Source: Allonocardiopsis opalescens | GTDB taxonomy: Bacteria; Actinomycetota; Actinomycetes; Streptosporangiales; Streptosporangiaceae | DNA length: 64,000 bases | Direction: 5' to 3' | Assembly: GCF_003002095.1 (NCBI RefSeq) | Contig: NZ_PVZC01000001.1 | Location: 1,116,001-1,180,000 of the forward strand | Shown here: piece after piece, positions 38,638 through 47,695 of the stretch | Layout of the letters: the number at the start of each line of letters is the position of its first letter | Numbering within the stretch: the stretch's first letter is position 1 | The notes under the pieces: generated by a model | What the model was told of the DNA's origin: nothing | Seen by the model: the letters and a program-made list of their open reading frames with translations, nothing else | Database searches by the model: none | Made by a program: the position numbers and the translations under genes

Positions 38638-39030
38638 GGGCGGTTCCAGCGGCGCGCGGCATCGGTCGGTGGTCGGATCGCCGACGGGCCCCCGAGGACC
38701 GTCGGTGGGAGCGGACGCTCGTCGACCGTTCGTCCCGCTCGCGGCGCCGTCTGCCGCGCGAGGCGTACTGGTGGGCGCTCGTCCCCTGATGTGGTGGTCC
38801 GTCAGATCTTACGGTCGTCCGCAGGGGTATCGCACATCACACGCGCCCGAAGTCGGTACCTCCGCCGCGCCGCGCCTCCGTGCGCGGCGCGGTGCCGGGC
38901 GGGCGCGGTGGGCGCCCGGCCGCCCCGGCGCGGCGGGGAACCGGCTCCCGGCGGAACTTTCCGCCGTGCCGCGGGTGCCGCGGCGCCGTCCGTGGTGTCG
39001 CGGCGCCCGCCATGGTGTCATGGTGGAGCC
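38638..39030. other. Intergenic region between the kinase and RHH-like genes
   Basis: This 393-bp gap holds no convincing gene. It is less G+C-rich around 38790-38860 (TGATGTGGTGG, GTCAGATCTTACGG), where the kinase promoter could lie on the minus strand. The divergent RHH-like gene has a GGTGGAGCC site just before its ATG. Confidence 0.5.
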
Positions 39031-39570
39031 ATGAACCTGGAGCCGTACGTCGACCACCTACGCCGCGAACTCGCGGTGGCCGCCGAGGTGGGCGGAGTGG
39101 ACGCGCGGGAGCTGGCCGAGCGGCTGACCGCCCCGCTGGAGTCCGCCGCCCGGCTGGCGCTGCTGGAAGCCCTGTCGGCCGCGGCCGCCGAGATCACCGG
39201 CGAGCTGGCCCCCGGCTCGGTCGACGTCCGCCTGCGCGGCCGCGACCCCGCCTTCGTCGTCACACCGCCGCCCGAACCGTCCTTCGGCGAGCCCGACGAG
39301 CGCGGCGGCATCGGCGGCATGGCGCCGCCGGCACCGCCCCCGCCGCCGCCGGAGGCCGATGACACCGGCGGCACCTCCCGGATCTCGCTGCGGGTGCCCG
39401 ACCACCTCAAGCCGCGCATCGAGGAGGCGGCGGGCCGCGAGGGGCTGTCGGTCAACGCCTGGCTGGTGCGCGCGGTCGCGGCCGCCCTCGAACCCGAGCA
39501 GCGGGCCCGGCCCCGCGACGGGGCCCTGGGCGGGCGCGGCAGGCAGCGCTACACCGGCTGGGTGCGCTGA
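39031..39570 (+). CDS. Ribbon-helix-helix/HicB-antitoxin-like protein
   Basis: The protein is 179 aa. The N-terminal half is helical (YVDHLRRELAVAAEVGGVDARELAERLTAPLE). The middle has a Pro-rich hinge (residues about 94-108), and the C-terminal TSRISLRVPDHLKPRIEEAAGREGLSVNAWLVRAVAAALE at about 112-151 is a ribbon-helix-helix DNA-binding motif of the HicB/Arc kind. Actinobacterial relatives are often followed by a DUF4097 gene; here the next gene is an unrelated exchanger on the other strand, so the partner is missing. Confidence 0.72.
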   Translation: MNLEPYVDHLRRELAVAAEVGGVDARELAERLTAPLESAARLALLEALSAAAAEITGELAPGSVDVRLRGRDPAFVVTPPPEPSFGEPDERGGIGGMAPPAPPPPPPEADDTGGTSRISLRVPDHLKPRIEEAAGREGLSVNAWLVRAVAAALEPEQRARPRDGALGGRGRQRYTGWVR

Positions 39571-39587
39571 CGGCCGCCGCCGGGGCG

Positions 39588-40670
39588 CTAGAAGGCCAGC
39601 ACCGACACGATGCCGAGGTAGACGGCGATCAGCAGCACGCCCTCGAAGCCGATCCGGCCCCAGCCGCGGGTCTGCCGGATGAGCAGGCCGCCGAGCAGGA
39701 TCGTGGTCATCAGCAGGGCGCCGGCGGTGAGGAACAGCTCGTCGGGGCCGGGTGCGTGGAAGAGCGACCCGGCCCGGTAGAACACGTCGCCGACGACCAG
39801 GTTGAGCACGTCGAGGCTGTTGCCGCCGATGACGGCGGCCACGGCCAGGGTCATCGCGCCCCGGCGGACGGCGGCGATGGCGGTGACCGTCTCCGGCAGC
39901 GCGTTGACCAGGCCCATCAGCACGGCTCCCACGAAGCCGGCGCTCAGGCCGGTGGCCGCCATGATCGCGGCGGCCGCCTCGGCGACGGCCCAGCCGCCCG
40001 CCGCCACGAACAGGCCGATCGCGGCGAACCGCGCCCACAGCGCACCGGTGCGGTGCTGGGCCACGCGGTCCCCGGCGGCCGCGCCGCCGCGGTCCCCGTC
40101 GGGGCCGCCGGACGCCTCGTCGGGGGTGTCGACCACGGTCTCCGCGGTCTCCACCGCCCGCCACATCGGCAGCTCGCTCTTGTCCCTGATCAGCCGGAGG
40201 CCGCCCAGGTAGAAGGCGACCATCGCCGCCGAAGCGGGATGGACGCCCAAGAGCGTCACGTCGGGCCCGAAGGCCGCGAGCAGCGCCAGCGCGAGCAGCC
40301 CGATCAGCAGGCAGCCGAAGAGCAGGTTGGCGGCGGAGGCGGCGGCGTGCTCCAGGTTGGCGCGCCGGTAGAAGAAGTCCGCGGCGGCCAGGGCGAGCGT
40401 CTGGGCGGCGATGCCGCCCACCGCGTTGCCGTAGGCGAGCCCAGGCTCGTCCGACGCCGCGCTGACGGCGGTCATCACGATCCCGGACAGGGAGGTCGCC
40501 AGGCCGAAGAAGACGGCGCCGAACACCGCCTCGCCCCACCCGGTGCGGTCGGCCAGCACATCGCCGAGCGCGGCCATCCGGACACTGCCCAGCACCGTGA
40601 CGGCGGCGGCGAGCAGGAAGACGGCGACGCCCCAGCCCAGCGACCCCGCCGCTCCCAGCGATTCCAGCAC
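39588..40670 (-). CDS. CaCA-family cation exchanger (Na+/Ca2+-antiporter-like)
   Basis: The protein is 360 aa with about ten membrane spans in two inverted halves. The alpha-repeat-type segments are FGLATSLSGIVMTAVSA at about residues 55-71 and LMGLVNALPETVTAIAAVRRG at about 257-277, the second with the GxxxPE motif of CaCA exchangers (here NALPET). A cytosolic loop of about 40 Asp/Glu/Gly-rich residues (VDTPDEASGGPDGDRG) separates the halves. The ion is unknown. The divergent neighbour is a DUF1275 protein. Confidence 0.8.
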   Translation of the reverse strand: MLESLGAAGSLGWGVAVFLLAAAVTVLGSVRMAALGDVLADRTGWGEAVFGAVFFGLATSLSGIVMTAVSAASDEPGLAYGNAVGGIAAQTLALAAADFFYRRANLEHAAASAANLLFGCLLIGLLALALLAAFGPDVTLLGVHPASAAMVAFYLGGLRLIRDKSELPMWRAVETAETVVDTPDEASGGPDGDRGGAAAGDRVAQHRTGALWARFAAIGLFVAAGGWAVAEAAAAIMAATGLSAGFVGAVLMGLVNALPETVTAIAAVRRGAMTLAVAAVIGGNSLDVLNLVVGDVFYRAGSLFHAPGPDELFLTAGALLMTTILLGGLLIRQTRGWGRIGFEGVLLIAVYLGIVSVLAF

Positions 40671-40833
40671 GCTCCCGTTCCCTTCCGCTCGGCACCGGGG
40701 CGACGGCTACCCGGACACTCCGGGTCCAATCCGGTGTTTCGGCCGCCGACACGCGGCCCGCGCCGCGCGGGGCGCCGGCCGGCACAGTGCGTGATCATGG
40801 ATGTGTCGGACGCGGCGATCCCCTGGAGGCGCG

Positions 40834-41505
40834 GTGAAGGCCGAGGAGGCGGGGCGGCCGATGAGGCACCGGCGCACCCTGGCGGTGCTGCTCCTGCTCA
40901 CCGGCTGCGCCGGGGGAGTGGACCTGCTCTCCGTCGTCGTGCTCGGCGGGGTGTTCGCCGGCATCATCACCGGCGACCTCATCCACGTCGCCCACGGCCT
41001 CGGTACGGCGGCCTGGCGGACGGCGGCCACCGCCGCCGTCGCCGTGGCGGGCTTCGGCGCGGGGGTGGTGGCCTGGGCCCGGCTGGTCGGGCCGCGCGGC
41101 GGCGGCCCGGTGCGCCACCTCACCGGGGCGATGGCGGCGGAGACCGCGGTGCTGGCCGCGTTCGCGGCCGCCTGGGCGCTGGTGGGCGGGCGGCCGGACG
41201 GCCTGGCGGAGCAGCTGGCCCTGCTGGCCGCGGCGGCCGCGGCCATGGGCGGCCAGAGCGTGGTCGCCCGTACCCTGGGCAGCTCGACCACCTATCTGAC
41301 CGGCACCTTCACCGCCGCGCTCTCGGAGCTGGCCAATGGCGGCCCGGCCGCCGCCACGCTGGCGCCGCTGGCCCGGCTGGGCGCGCTGCTGCTGGGCGCC
41401 GTCGCCGCCACCCTGGCCCTGGACGTGCTGCCCGCGGCCGCTCCGGCCGTCCCGCTGGCCTGCGCGGTGGCGGCGCTGCTGTGCCGGGTGGTGCGCCGTC
41501 GCTGA
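40834..41505 (+). CDS. DUF1275 (YoaK-type) membrane protein
   Basis: The GTG start has GGAGG 5-6 nt upstream; ATG 40861 is an alternative. The protein is 223 aa with about six spans. The motif LLTGCAGGVDLLSVVVLGGVFAGIITGDLIHVAHGL at residues 18-53 and MGGQSVVARTLGSSTTYLTGTFTAAL in the second half match DUF1275. Function of this family is unknown; a transport role has been suggested. No partner gene is adjacent. Confidence 0.85.
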   Translation: MKAEEAGRPMRHRRTLAVLLLLTGCAGGVDLLSVVVLGGVFAGIITGDLIHVAHGLGTAAWRTAATAAVAVAGFGAGVVAWARLVGPRGGGPVRHLTGAMAAETAVLAAFAAAWALVGGRPDGLAEQLALLAAAAAAMGGQSVVARTLGSSTTYLTGTFTAALSELANGGPAAATLAPLARLGALLLGAVAATLALDVLPAAAPAVPLACAVAALLCRVVRRR

Positions 41506-41916
41506 GGGGCCGGGCGCCGCGGCGGAAACGGGTGGGCCGGAGCGGATGCGCTACCGGGCGGTTGAGTGGGGAATTCGCGTCCGGCGTGGTCGGCGGGACG
41601 AATGCGGAGAACATGGCGAATTGGCCGGAAATCTAGTTAGAGAACTTTCGGCAATTGCGTCGCGGAAGGGTTCGCGGCCGCAGGCTCTCGCGGGTCGGCG
41701 GGCGGGGAGCGCCGTTTCGCCGAAACGTGCCACGGTGTTGACGCAGGGTGACGGCTCGCTGGTCGAGCTGCGATTTCAGAACCGTTACGGAACCGCACCG
41801 CGCCCGTGTTGACATGCTCGTATCCCGCCACGACGATAACGATCACCCTCTTTCCTTGGACTTTTCGTCCCATTTGGGGGTTTTCGGGTGCGTTTTGATA
41901 GGGCGGGCGGAGAAAG
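41506..41916. other. A+T-richer intergenic region before the StyA-type gene
   Basis: This 411-bp gap holds no convincing gene, only overlapping short frames. Compared with its surroundings it is noticeably richer in A+T (for example 41600-41640 and 41820-41900). TTGACA occurs at 41809 with a weak GATAAC 20 bp later, a poor candidate promoter. A GGCGGAGAAAG site precedes the next ATG. Confidence 0.5.
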
Positions 41917-43158
41917 ATGCGCAAGGTTCTGATAGTCGGTGGCGGCCAGTCGGGGATGCAGTTGGCGCTGTGCCTGCAGGAGCACGCCTACGACGTCACC
42001 CTCATGACGGTGTGCAGCGCCGAGGAGCTGTTCGGGGGGCGCGCCGTCTCCATGCAGATCCTGTACCACTCCGCCTGCGCGGCCGAGCGCGAGTACGGCC
42101 TGGACTTCTGGGAGGGGCGGCTGCCGCCGATCAACGGCATGCGGATCACCGGCCACCTCCCCGGCGGGGCCACCGCCTTCGACTGGACCGGCCGCCTGGA
42201 CGCCCCGGCCCAGTCCATCGACGAGCGGGTCAAGATGGCGGTCTGGCAGCAGGAGTTCGAGGAGCGCGGCGGCAAGGTCGTGCTGCACGGCGCCACCGTC
42301 TCCGACCTCGACCGGCTCACCGGGATGTTCGACCTCACCATCGTCGCCACCGGCCACAGCGGCCTGGCCGAGATGTTCGAGGCCGACGGCTCCCGCCCGT
42401 TGGCCCGGATGCCGAAGGTGGCCACGGCCATCGCCTACCTGGAGGCGTCTGCGGCCTACCCGGACGCCGATGTCGTCGGCGTCGACATCGTGCCCGGCCT
42501 CGGCCACGTCATCGCCTGGCCCGGCTACTCGGTGAACGGCCCGTGCCACCAGATCGCCGTCACCGGCGCCGCCGACGGCCCGCTGTCGCGCTTCCCGCGG
42601 CGCCTCACCCCGCAGGCGCACCTGGCCGTACTGCTCGACCTGCTCCGCGAGTACCTGCCCGAGCGCTACGCCGCCTACCGCGGCGCCGTGCTCGCCGACC
42701 CCGGCGCCGTCGCCATGGACCACGCCAACCCGCTGGTGCGCCGGCCCGTGGCGCTGCTGCCCTCGGGGCGGCCGGTGCTGGGCATGGGCGACACCGTCGT
42801 GGTCACCTCCCCGGCCCTCCAGCAGGACGCCAACAACGCGAGCATGGCCGCCAAGGTGTACCTGGAGGCGATCCTGGCCCACGGCGGCGCGCCCTTCGAC
42901 GAGTCCTTCATGCACGCCGCCTTCGAGCGCTACATGGAGTACGCGGGCCCGTTCACCAGCGAGGTGGCGGCCCGCCTGCACTTCAACCCGCCGTACGTGG
43001 TCGACTTCTGCACGGCGGCCGACCGCCACCAGGTGCTGGCCGACCGCTTCGTCAACGGCTTCGACGACCCCGCCGGCCTGGCGACCTGGTTCGCCGACGA
43101 GGACGCGACCCGGCGCATGGTGGCCGAGTGCGAGCACGCCACCGCCGGACGCGCCTGA
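41917..43158 (+). CDS. StyA-family flavin-dependent (styrene/indole) monooxygenase
   Basis: The protein is 413 aa. The Rossmann motif KVLIVGGGQSGMQLALCL opens the protein; GGRAVSMQILYHSACAAEREYGLDFW and VATGHSGLAEMF match the styrene/indole monooxygenase group. NANNASMAAKVYLEAIL-type text (here DANNASMAAKVYLEAIL) closes the FAD domain. StyA enzymes epoxidise styrene or indole with FADH2 supplied by a separate StyB reductase. No such reductase gene is adjacent, so an unlinked or general reductase must be used. It converges on the UvrA-like gene. Confidence 0.88.
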   Translation: MRKVLIVGGGQSGMQLALCLQEHAYDVTLMTVCSAEELFGGRAVSMQILYHSACAAEREYGLDFWEGRLPPINGMRITGHLPGGATAFDWTGRLDAPAQSIDERVKMAVWQQEFEERGGKVVLHGATVSDLDRLTGMFDLTIVATGHSGLAEMFEADGSRPLARMPKVATAIAYLEASAAYPDADVVGVDIVPGLGHVIAWPGYSVNGPCHQIAVTGAADGPLSRFPRRLTPQAHLAVLLDLLREYLPERYAAYRGAVLADPGAVAMDHANPLVRRPVALLPSGRPVLGMGDTVVVTSPALQQDANNASMAAKVYLEAILAHGGAPFDESFMHAAFERYMEYAGPFTSEVAARLHFNPPYVVDFCTAADRHQVLADRFVNGFDDPAGLATWFADEDATRRMVAECEHATAGRA

Positions 43159-43163
43159 CCGGG

Positions 43164-43203
43164 GCCGTGCGGCCGCCGCGCACCGGCGCGGCGGCCGCAC
43201 GGC
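43164..43203. terminator. Bidirectional terminator hairpin
   Basis: A perfect 18-bp stem (GCCGTGCGGCCGCCGCGC at 43164-43181, complement at 43186-43203) with a 4-nt ACCG loop lies between the convergent StyA-type and UvrA-like genes. Confidence 0.8.
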
Positions 43204-43210
43204 GCGGCGC

Positions 43211-45532
43211 TCAGCGCCCGGCCGGCACCCGCGCCGGGGCGAGCGCCCGGCGCAGGTAGGCGCCGGTGTGCGAGCCGGGCGCGTCGAGCAGCTCGGCCGG
43301 GGTGCCCTGGAAGACGATCCGGCCGCCCGCGCTGCCGCCCTCGGGGCCGAGGTCGACCACCCAGTCGGCGTGCGCGATCACGTCGAGGTCGTGCTCGATG
43401 ACGACGACCGTGCCGCCGCGCTCGTCCACCAGGTGGTCGAGCACGGTGAGCAGCCGCGCCGTGTCGGACATGTGCAGGCCGGTGGTCGGCTCGTCGAGCA
43501 CGTAGATCGCGCCCTCGCGGTGCAGGTACGAGGCCAGCTTGATGCGCTGGCACTCGCCGCCGGACAGGCTGGTCAGCGGCTGGCCGAGCCGCAGGTAGTC
43601 CAGGCCGACGTCCACCACGGCGCGCAGGATCGGCGCCACCGCGCGGCGGCCGGCGAAGAACTCCAGCCCCTCGCCGACCGTCATCTCCAGCACGTCGCTG
43701 ATGGTGGCGCCGTCGAGGCGGTAGCCGAGCACCTCGTCGGTGAAGCGCTTCCCCCGGCAGGTGGTGCAGACGGTGCTGACGCCCTCCATGAACGCCAGGT
43801 CGGTGTAGGTGACGCCCATGCCCTCGCAGGTCCGGCAGGCGCCCGCCGAGTTGGCGCTGAACAGGGCCGGGCTGACGCCGTTGGCCTTGGCGAAGGTCTT
43901 GCGGATGGGGTCGAGCGCGCCGGTGTAGGTGGCGGTGGTGGAGCGCCGGTTGGCGGTGGGGGCCGACTGGTCCACCACGACGGCGCCGGGGTGCTGGGCG
44001 CAGAAGACGCCGTACACCAGGGAGGACTTGCCCGAGCCCGCCACCCCGGAGACGGCGGTGAGCACGCCGGTGGGGATCTCCAGGTCCAGGCCGCGCAGGT
44101 TGTGCAGTTCGGCGCCGCGCACCGTCAGCGCCCCGGTGGGGGTGCGGACCTTCTCCTTCAGCCGGGTGCGCCGCTCCAGGTGCCGGCCGGTCGGCCCCTC
44201 CGAGGACTCCAGCCCCGCGACGTCGCCGGTGTAGACCACCCGGCCGCCCGCGGCGCCCGCACCCGGGCCGATGTCGATGACGTGGTCGGCGGCGGCGATC
44301 ACGTCGCGGTCGTGCTCCACCACCAGCACCGTGTTGCCGTTGTCGCGCAGCTCCAGCAGCAGTGAGGTGAGCCGCTGCACGTCGCGGGCGTGCAGGCCGA
44401 CACTGGGCTCGTCGAAGACGTAGAGCATGTCGGTGAGGGTGCTGGCCAGATGGCGGACGATCTTGATCCGCTGCGACTCGCCGCCCGACAGCGAGTCGGT
44501 CCTGCGGTCCAGGCTCAGGTAGCCCAGGCCGATCTCGACCAGGTGGCCGACCCTGGTCCGCAGCGCCTCGACCACCGGTGCCGCCTCGGGCACCTCCAGG
44601 CCGGCCAGCGCCTCCACCAGCCGGACCGCCTCCATCGCCGACAGCTGCGCGATGCCGTACCCGGCGACCCGGCAGTCCAGGGCGGCCCGGTTCAGCCGCG
44701 CCCCGCCGCACTCCGGGCAGGTGACCGTGGTGGTGTACTGAGCCGCCATCTTCCGGGTGCGCTCGCCCAGTTCGGCGGTGTCGCGCTGGATGTACAGGCG
44801 GCGGAACTTCGCCGCGGCGCCCTCGTAGGAGGCGTTCATCTGCGCGCCGCCCTCGCCGAACGGCACCGTGCCCGAGGTGGAGTACAGCAGGGTGTGCCGC
44901 TCCTCCGCGGTGTAGTCGCGCACCTTCTTGTCGGGGTCGAGCCGCCCCGAGGCGGCGTAGACCTGCCACATCCAGGTGCCGACCTTGAAGTAGGGCGCCA
45001 GCAGCGCGCCCTCGTTCAGCGAGAGCGCGGGGTCGAGGAAGGCGTCCATGTCGATGTCGGTGACCTCGCCGAGGCCGTCGCAGCCCGGGCACATGCCGGC
45101 GGGGAGGTTGAAGGAGAAGGAGTCGGAGTAGCCGACGTGCGGGGTGCCGGCCCGGGAGAACAGCAGCCGCAGCAGCGGCGCGATGTCGGTGATCGTGCCG
45201 ACGGTGGAGCGCGAGCCGCCGCCGAGCCTGCGCTGGTCGACCACGATGGCGGCGCCGAGGTTGTGGATCATGTCGACGGCCGGATGGCCGTAGCTGGGCA
45301 GGAAGCCGCGGACGAAGGCGGGCAGCGTCTCGTACAGCTGCCGCTGCGCCTCGGCCGCGATCGTGTCGAACACCAGGGACGACTTGCCGGAGCCCGACAC
45401 CCCGGTCACCACGGTGAGCCGCCGCTTGGGCACCTCGATGTGCACGTCGGCGAGGTTGTGCTCGCGGGCGCCGGCCACCCGGATCCACTCGGCGGCCGGG
45501 GGGAGCGCCCGTCCGGGGGCGGAATGGGGCAT
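43211..45532 (-). CDS. UvrA-like ABC ATPase (UvrA2/DrrC/TioU resistance type)
   Basis: The protein is 773 aa from ATG 45532 (GAGAGGA upstream); an in-frame ATG at 45676 is also possible. It has two ABC modules: Walker A GVSGSGKSSL and GVAGSGKSSL, signatures LSGGESQRIKI and LSGGECQRIKL, Walker B MLYVFDEPSVGLH and IYVLDEPTTGLH. CxxC zinc sites are in CPGCDGLGEV, CPECGGARLN and CRTCEGMG-TVCTTCRGKRF. At under 800 residues it is shorter than UvrA (~950), as in class II UvrA lacking the UvrB-binding domain, some of which confer self-resistance to DNA-binding antibiotics. The divergent neighbour is a double-MerR regulator. Confidence 0.88.
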   Translation of the reverse strand: MPHSAPGRALPPAAEWIRVAGAREHNLADVHIEVPKRRLTVVTGVSGSGKSSLVFDTIAAEAQRQLYETLPAFVRGFLPSYGHPAVDMIHNLGAAIVVDQRRLGGGSRSTVGTITDIAPLLRLLFSRAGTPHVGYSDSFSFNLPAGMCPGCDGLGEVTDIDMDAFLDPALSLNEGALLAPYFKVGTWMWQVYAASGRLDPDKKVRDYTAEERHTLLYSTSGTVPFGEGGAQMNASYEGAAAKFRRLYIQRDTAELGERTRKMAAQYTTTVTCPECGGARLNRAALDCRVAGYGIAQLSAMEAVRLVEALAGLEVPEAAPVVEALRTRVGHLVEIGLGYLSLDRRTDSLSGGESQRIKIVRHLASTLTDMLYVFDEPSVGLHARDVQRLTSLLLELRDNGNTVLVVEHDRDVIAAADHVIDIGPGAGAAGGRVVYTGDVAGLESSEGPTGRHLERRTRLKEKVRTPTGALTVRGAELHNLRGLDLEIPTGVLTAVSGVAGSGKSSLVYGVFCAQHPGAVVVDQSAPTANRRSTTATYTGALDPIRKTFAKANGVSPALFSANSAGACRTCEGMGVTYTDLAFMEGVSTVCTTCRGKRFTDEVLGYRLDGATISDVLEMTVGEGLEFFAGRRAVAPILRAVVDVGLDYLRLGQPLTSLSGGECQRIKLASYLHREGAIYVLDEPTTGLHMSDTARLLTVLDHLVDERGGTVVVIEHDLDVIAHADWVVDLGPEGGSAGGRIVFQGTPAELLDAPGSHTGAYLRRALAPARVPAGR

Positions 45533-45601
45533 GTCGGGGTCCTCTCTTCGGCGCCGGCGTGCCGCGCCCTCGCTGTTTCCATCATCCATGCCTTCAAGTC
45601 T

Positions 45602-45621
45602 GCCATTGATAGGCGCCTTTA
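45602..45621. promoter_or_regulatory. Candidate MerR-type dyad between the UvrA-like and MerR genes
   Basis: The minus-strand sequence AGTTAAAGGCGCCTATCAAT is an imperfect dyad centred on GGCGCC between the divergent genes. The match is moderate (10 of 20 positions paired outside and inside the core), so the call is weak. Confidence 0.25.
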
Positions 45622-45711
45622 ACTTTGGACGGCGATAGCTCCGACTAAGCTGGGGATTCGCATCGGCGAACTTCAACGTAAGGATGAAACCCGTCTGTGA
45701 AGGGGGACGCC

Positions 45712-46515
45712 ATGGGCGGTGCCGAGGAGGGCTTGCGCCCGGTCGACCTGGCGCGGCTGGCGGGCGTCTCGACGCAGCAGATCCGCAACTACGTCGACGC
45801 CGGGGTGCTGCCGCCGGTCCGCTGGACGCCCGGCGGCCACCGCAGGTTCGGCCCGCGCCACCGCGCCGCCCTGCTCGCCTACCGGGCCCTGGCGCGCGGC
45901 TTCGGCTGGGAGGCGGCGCAGGACGTCATGCGGGCCGTGCACTCCGGCGAGGTGGCGGCCGCCCTGGAGGTGGTCGACGCCGGCCACCACGCCCTGCACG
46001 AGGAGCGGCTGGCGCTGATCGCCACCGCAGCCGCGCTGGAGGCGGTGGCCGGAGAGGTCCCCGAGGGGGCTGGCGCCGACGTGCCGCCCCGCTCGGGCCT
46101 GCTGGTCGGCGCCGTCGCGGCGCGGCTGGGCGTGCGCGCCTCGGTGCTGCGGATGTGGGAGTCGGCCGGGCTGCTGCGGCCCAGGCGCGACCCGGCCACC
46201 GGCTACCGGCGCTACGGCCCGGCCGACGTGCGCGACGCCCGGATGGTGGACATGCTCCGGCGGAACCGGTACCCGCTCACCCGGATCCGGCCGGTCCTGG
46301 ACGGCCTGCGCCGCACCGGCGGCAGCGAGGAGCTGCGCGCCGCCGTGGCCGAGCGCAGGGACGCGCTGGCCCAGCGGGCCACCGCCATGCTGGCGGCCGC
46401 CGCCCGGCTGCACCGCTACCTCGCCGGCGAGCCGGACGGCGCCGGCCCGGACCTGCCCGAGCAGGACGGCGCGGACGGCCCGCCGCCGGACCCCGGGTGG
46501 TGCCGCCCGGCCTGA
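45712..46515 (+). CDS. MerR-family regulator with two HTH domains (TioE-like)
   Basis: The protein is 267 aa from ATG 45712 with GAAGGGGG upstream; GTG 45697 is possible. Two MerR winged helices are present: residues about 8-60 (LRPVDLARLAGVSTQQIRNYVDAGVLPPVRWTPGGHRRFGPRH) and about 128-190 (LLVGAVAARLGVRASVLRMWESAGLLRPRRDPATGYRRYGPADVRDARMV). A helical linker joins them. Such double-MerR proteins are known beside UvrA-like resistance genes, for example TioE and TioU of thiocoraline producers. It diverges from the UvrA-like gene and probably controls it in response to a DNA-binding drug. Confidence 0.85.
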   Translation: MGGAEEGLRPVDLARLAGVSTQQIRNYVDAGVLPPVRWTPGGHRRFGPRHRAALLAYRALARGFGWEAAQDVMRAVHSGEVAAALEVVDAGHHALHEERLALIATAAALEAVAGEVPEGAGADVPPRSGLLVGAVAARLGVRASVLRMWESAGLLRPRRDPATGYRRYGPADVRDARMVDMLRRNRYPLTRIRPVLDGLRRTGGSEELRAAVAERRDALAQRATAMLAAAARLHRYLAGEPDGAGPDLPEQDGADGPPPDPGWCRPA

Positions 46516-46544
46516 CGGCGCCGGGGCGCGGTACGGTCCTTGCC

Positions 46545-47183
46545 ATGCCCGCTCCGTCCGCACCCGTGACCGCCGACGACGTCGACCGCGCCGTCCGGCT
46601 CGCGGTCGACCTGCTCGCGGCGGCGCCGCCCGGCGGCTGGGAGCGCCCGGCGGGCGCGCTGGAGTGGACCTGCTGGGAGACGGCCGAGCACCTGGCCGAC
46701 GACCTCTTCGCCTACGCGGCCCAGCTCGGCCCGCGCACCCCGCCCGAGGGCGAGGTGCCCTTCGCCTGGGAGAGCCGCCGGCCGGGCGGCCCCGCCAACA
46801 CGGTGCGCGCCGATCCCGCGGCCGGGCCGCGCGGACTGCTGCTGGTGGTCGAGGCGTGCGGCGCGCTGCTGGCGGCGATGGTGCGCGCCGCGCCGCCGGG
46901 GGCCCGCGCCCACCACGTCTTCGGCCGCTCCGATCCCGAGGGCTTCGCCGCGATGGGCGTGGTCGAGACCCTGGTGCACACCGGCGACCTCGCCGAGGGG
47001 CTCGGCCTGCGCTGGGAGCCGCCCGCCGAGCTGTGCGCGCGGGTGCTGGCCCGCCTCTTCCCGGACGCGCCCGCCGACACCCCGCCCTGGCCGACCCTGC
47101 TGTGGGCGACCGGCCGCGCCGACCTGCCCGGACGGCCCCGCCCGGCCCGCTGGCGCTGGTACGCCGAGCCCCGGGGCGGCTAG
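46545..47183 (+). CDS. DinB/maleylpyruvate isomerase-like mycothiol-dependent protein
   Basis: The protein is 212 aa. The N-terminal four-helix pattern with WERPAGALEWTCWETAEHLADDLFAYAAQL (residues about 29-58) and MGVVETLVHTGDLAEGLGLRW (about 138-158) matches the MDMPI_N/DinB_2 group; the His in AEHLADD and in VHTGD could be metal ligands. Members use mycothiol or have no known reaction. It follows the double-MerR gene by 29 bp, perhaps in one transcript, and converges on the gas vesicle cluster 8 bp away. Confidence 0.75.
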   Translation: MPAPSAPVTADDVDRAVRLAVDLLAAAPPGGWERPAGALEWTCWETAEHLADDLFAYAAQLGPRTPPEGEVPFAWESRRPGGPANTVRADPAAGPRGLLLVVEACGALLAAMVRAAPPGARAHHVFGRSDPEGFAAMGVVETLVHTGDLAEGLGLRWEPPAELCARVLARLFPDAPADTPPWPTLLWATGRADLPGRPRPARWRWYAEPRGG

Positions 47184-47190
47184 CGGGCGG

Positions 47191-47655
47191 TCAGCGGTCC
47201 GCGCGGTCCGGCTCGGGCAGCAGGGAGCCGAGCGGGCCCAGGTCGAGGTTGAGGTCGGCGGCGGACAGGCCGTAGCGCTCGCGCAGCTCGGTCATCCGGT
47301 CCTCCAGCAGCATCAGGGTCATCCCGATGCGCTCCTCCTGGTCCTCGGTCAGGTCGCCCTGGTCGACGCGGCGCAGGGCCTGCCGCTCCATCAGCTGCCT
47401 GACCAGCTCGACCACGGTCAGCACCAGCTTGATCAGATCGCGTTCGACCGTGTCGGGCTCGGTGGCGATCCGGCGGCGCAGCCGGGCCGCCTCGCCGCCG
47501 GAGCCGCCGGCCGGCTCCGGGGCGCCGGCGGTGCGGTCGAGCGTCCGCTCCAGCTCGCCGAAGACGTCGTGCTCCTGCCGGTCGCCGGCGGGCGGCTGGT
47601 CCGGCTCCAGGTCGTAGACGGTGCGGGAGCCCTGCCGCTCGGGGTGCCGGGTCAT
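47191..47655 (-). CDS. gvpK: Gas vesicle protein GvpK
   Basis: The protein is 154 aa. RIATEPDTVERDLIKLVLTVVELVRQLMERQALRRVDQGDLTEDQEERIGMTLMLLEDRM spans about residues 62-122 and is the GvpK signature. It is the last gene of the cluster and is 40 bp from gvpS. GvpK is a minor protein needed for vesicle assembly. Confidence 0.93.
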   Translation of the reverse strand: MTRHPERQGSRTVYDLEPDQPPAGDRQEHDVFGELERTLDRTAGAPEPAGGSGGEAARLRRRIATEPDTVERDLIKLVLTVVELVRQLMERQALRRVDQGDLTEDQEERIGMTLMLLEDRMTELRERYGLSAADLNLDLGPLGSLLPEPDRADR

Positions 47656-47695
47656 GTGGCCGCTCCTTCCGCCGCCGCGCCGGGGCGCGGCCGGC

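Noticed and set aside
45602-45621. Strong MerR operator in the UvrA-like intergenic region
   Set aside because: Only an imperfect dyad was found and no standard 19-bp spaced promoter is visible, so it is listed only with low confidence.
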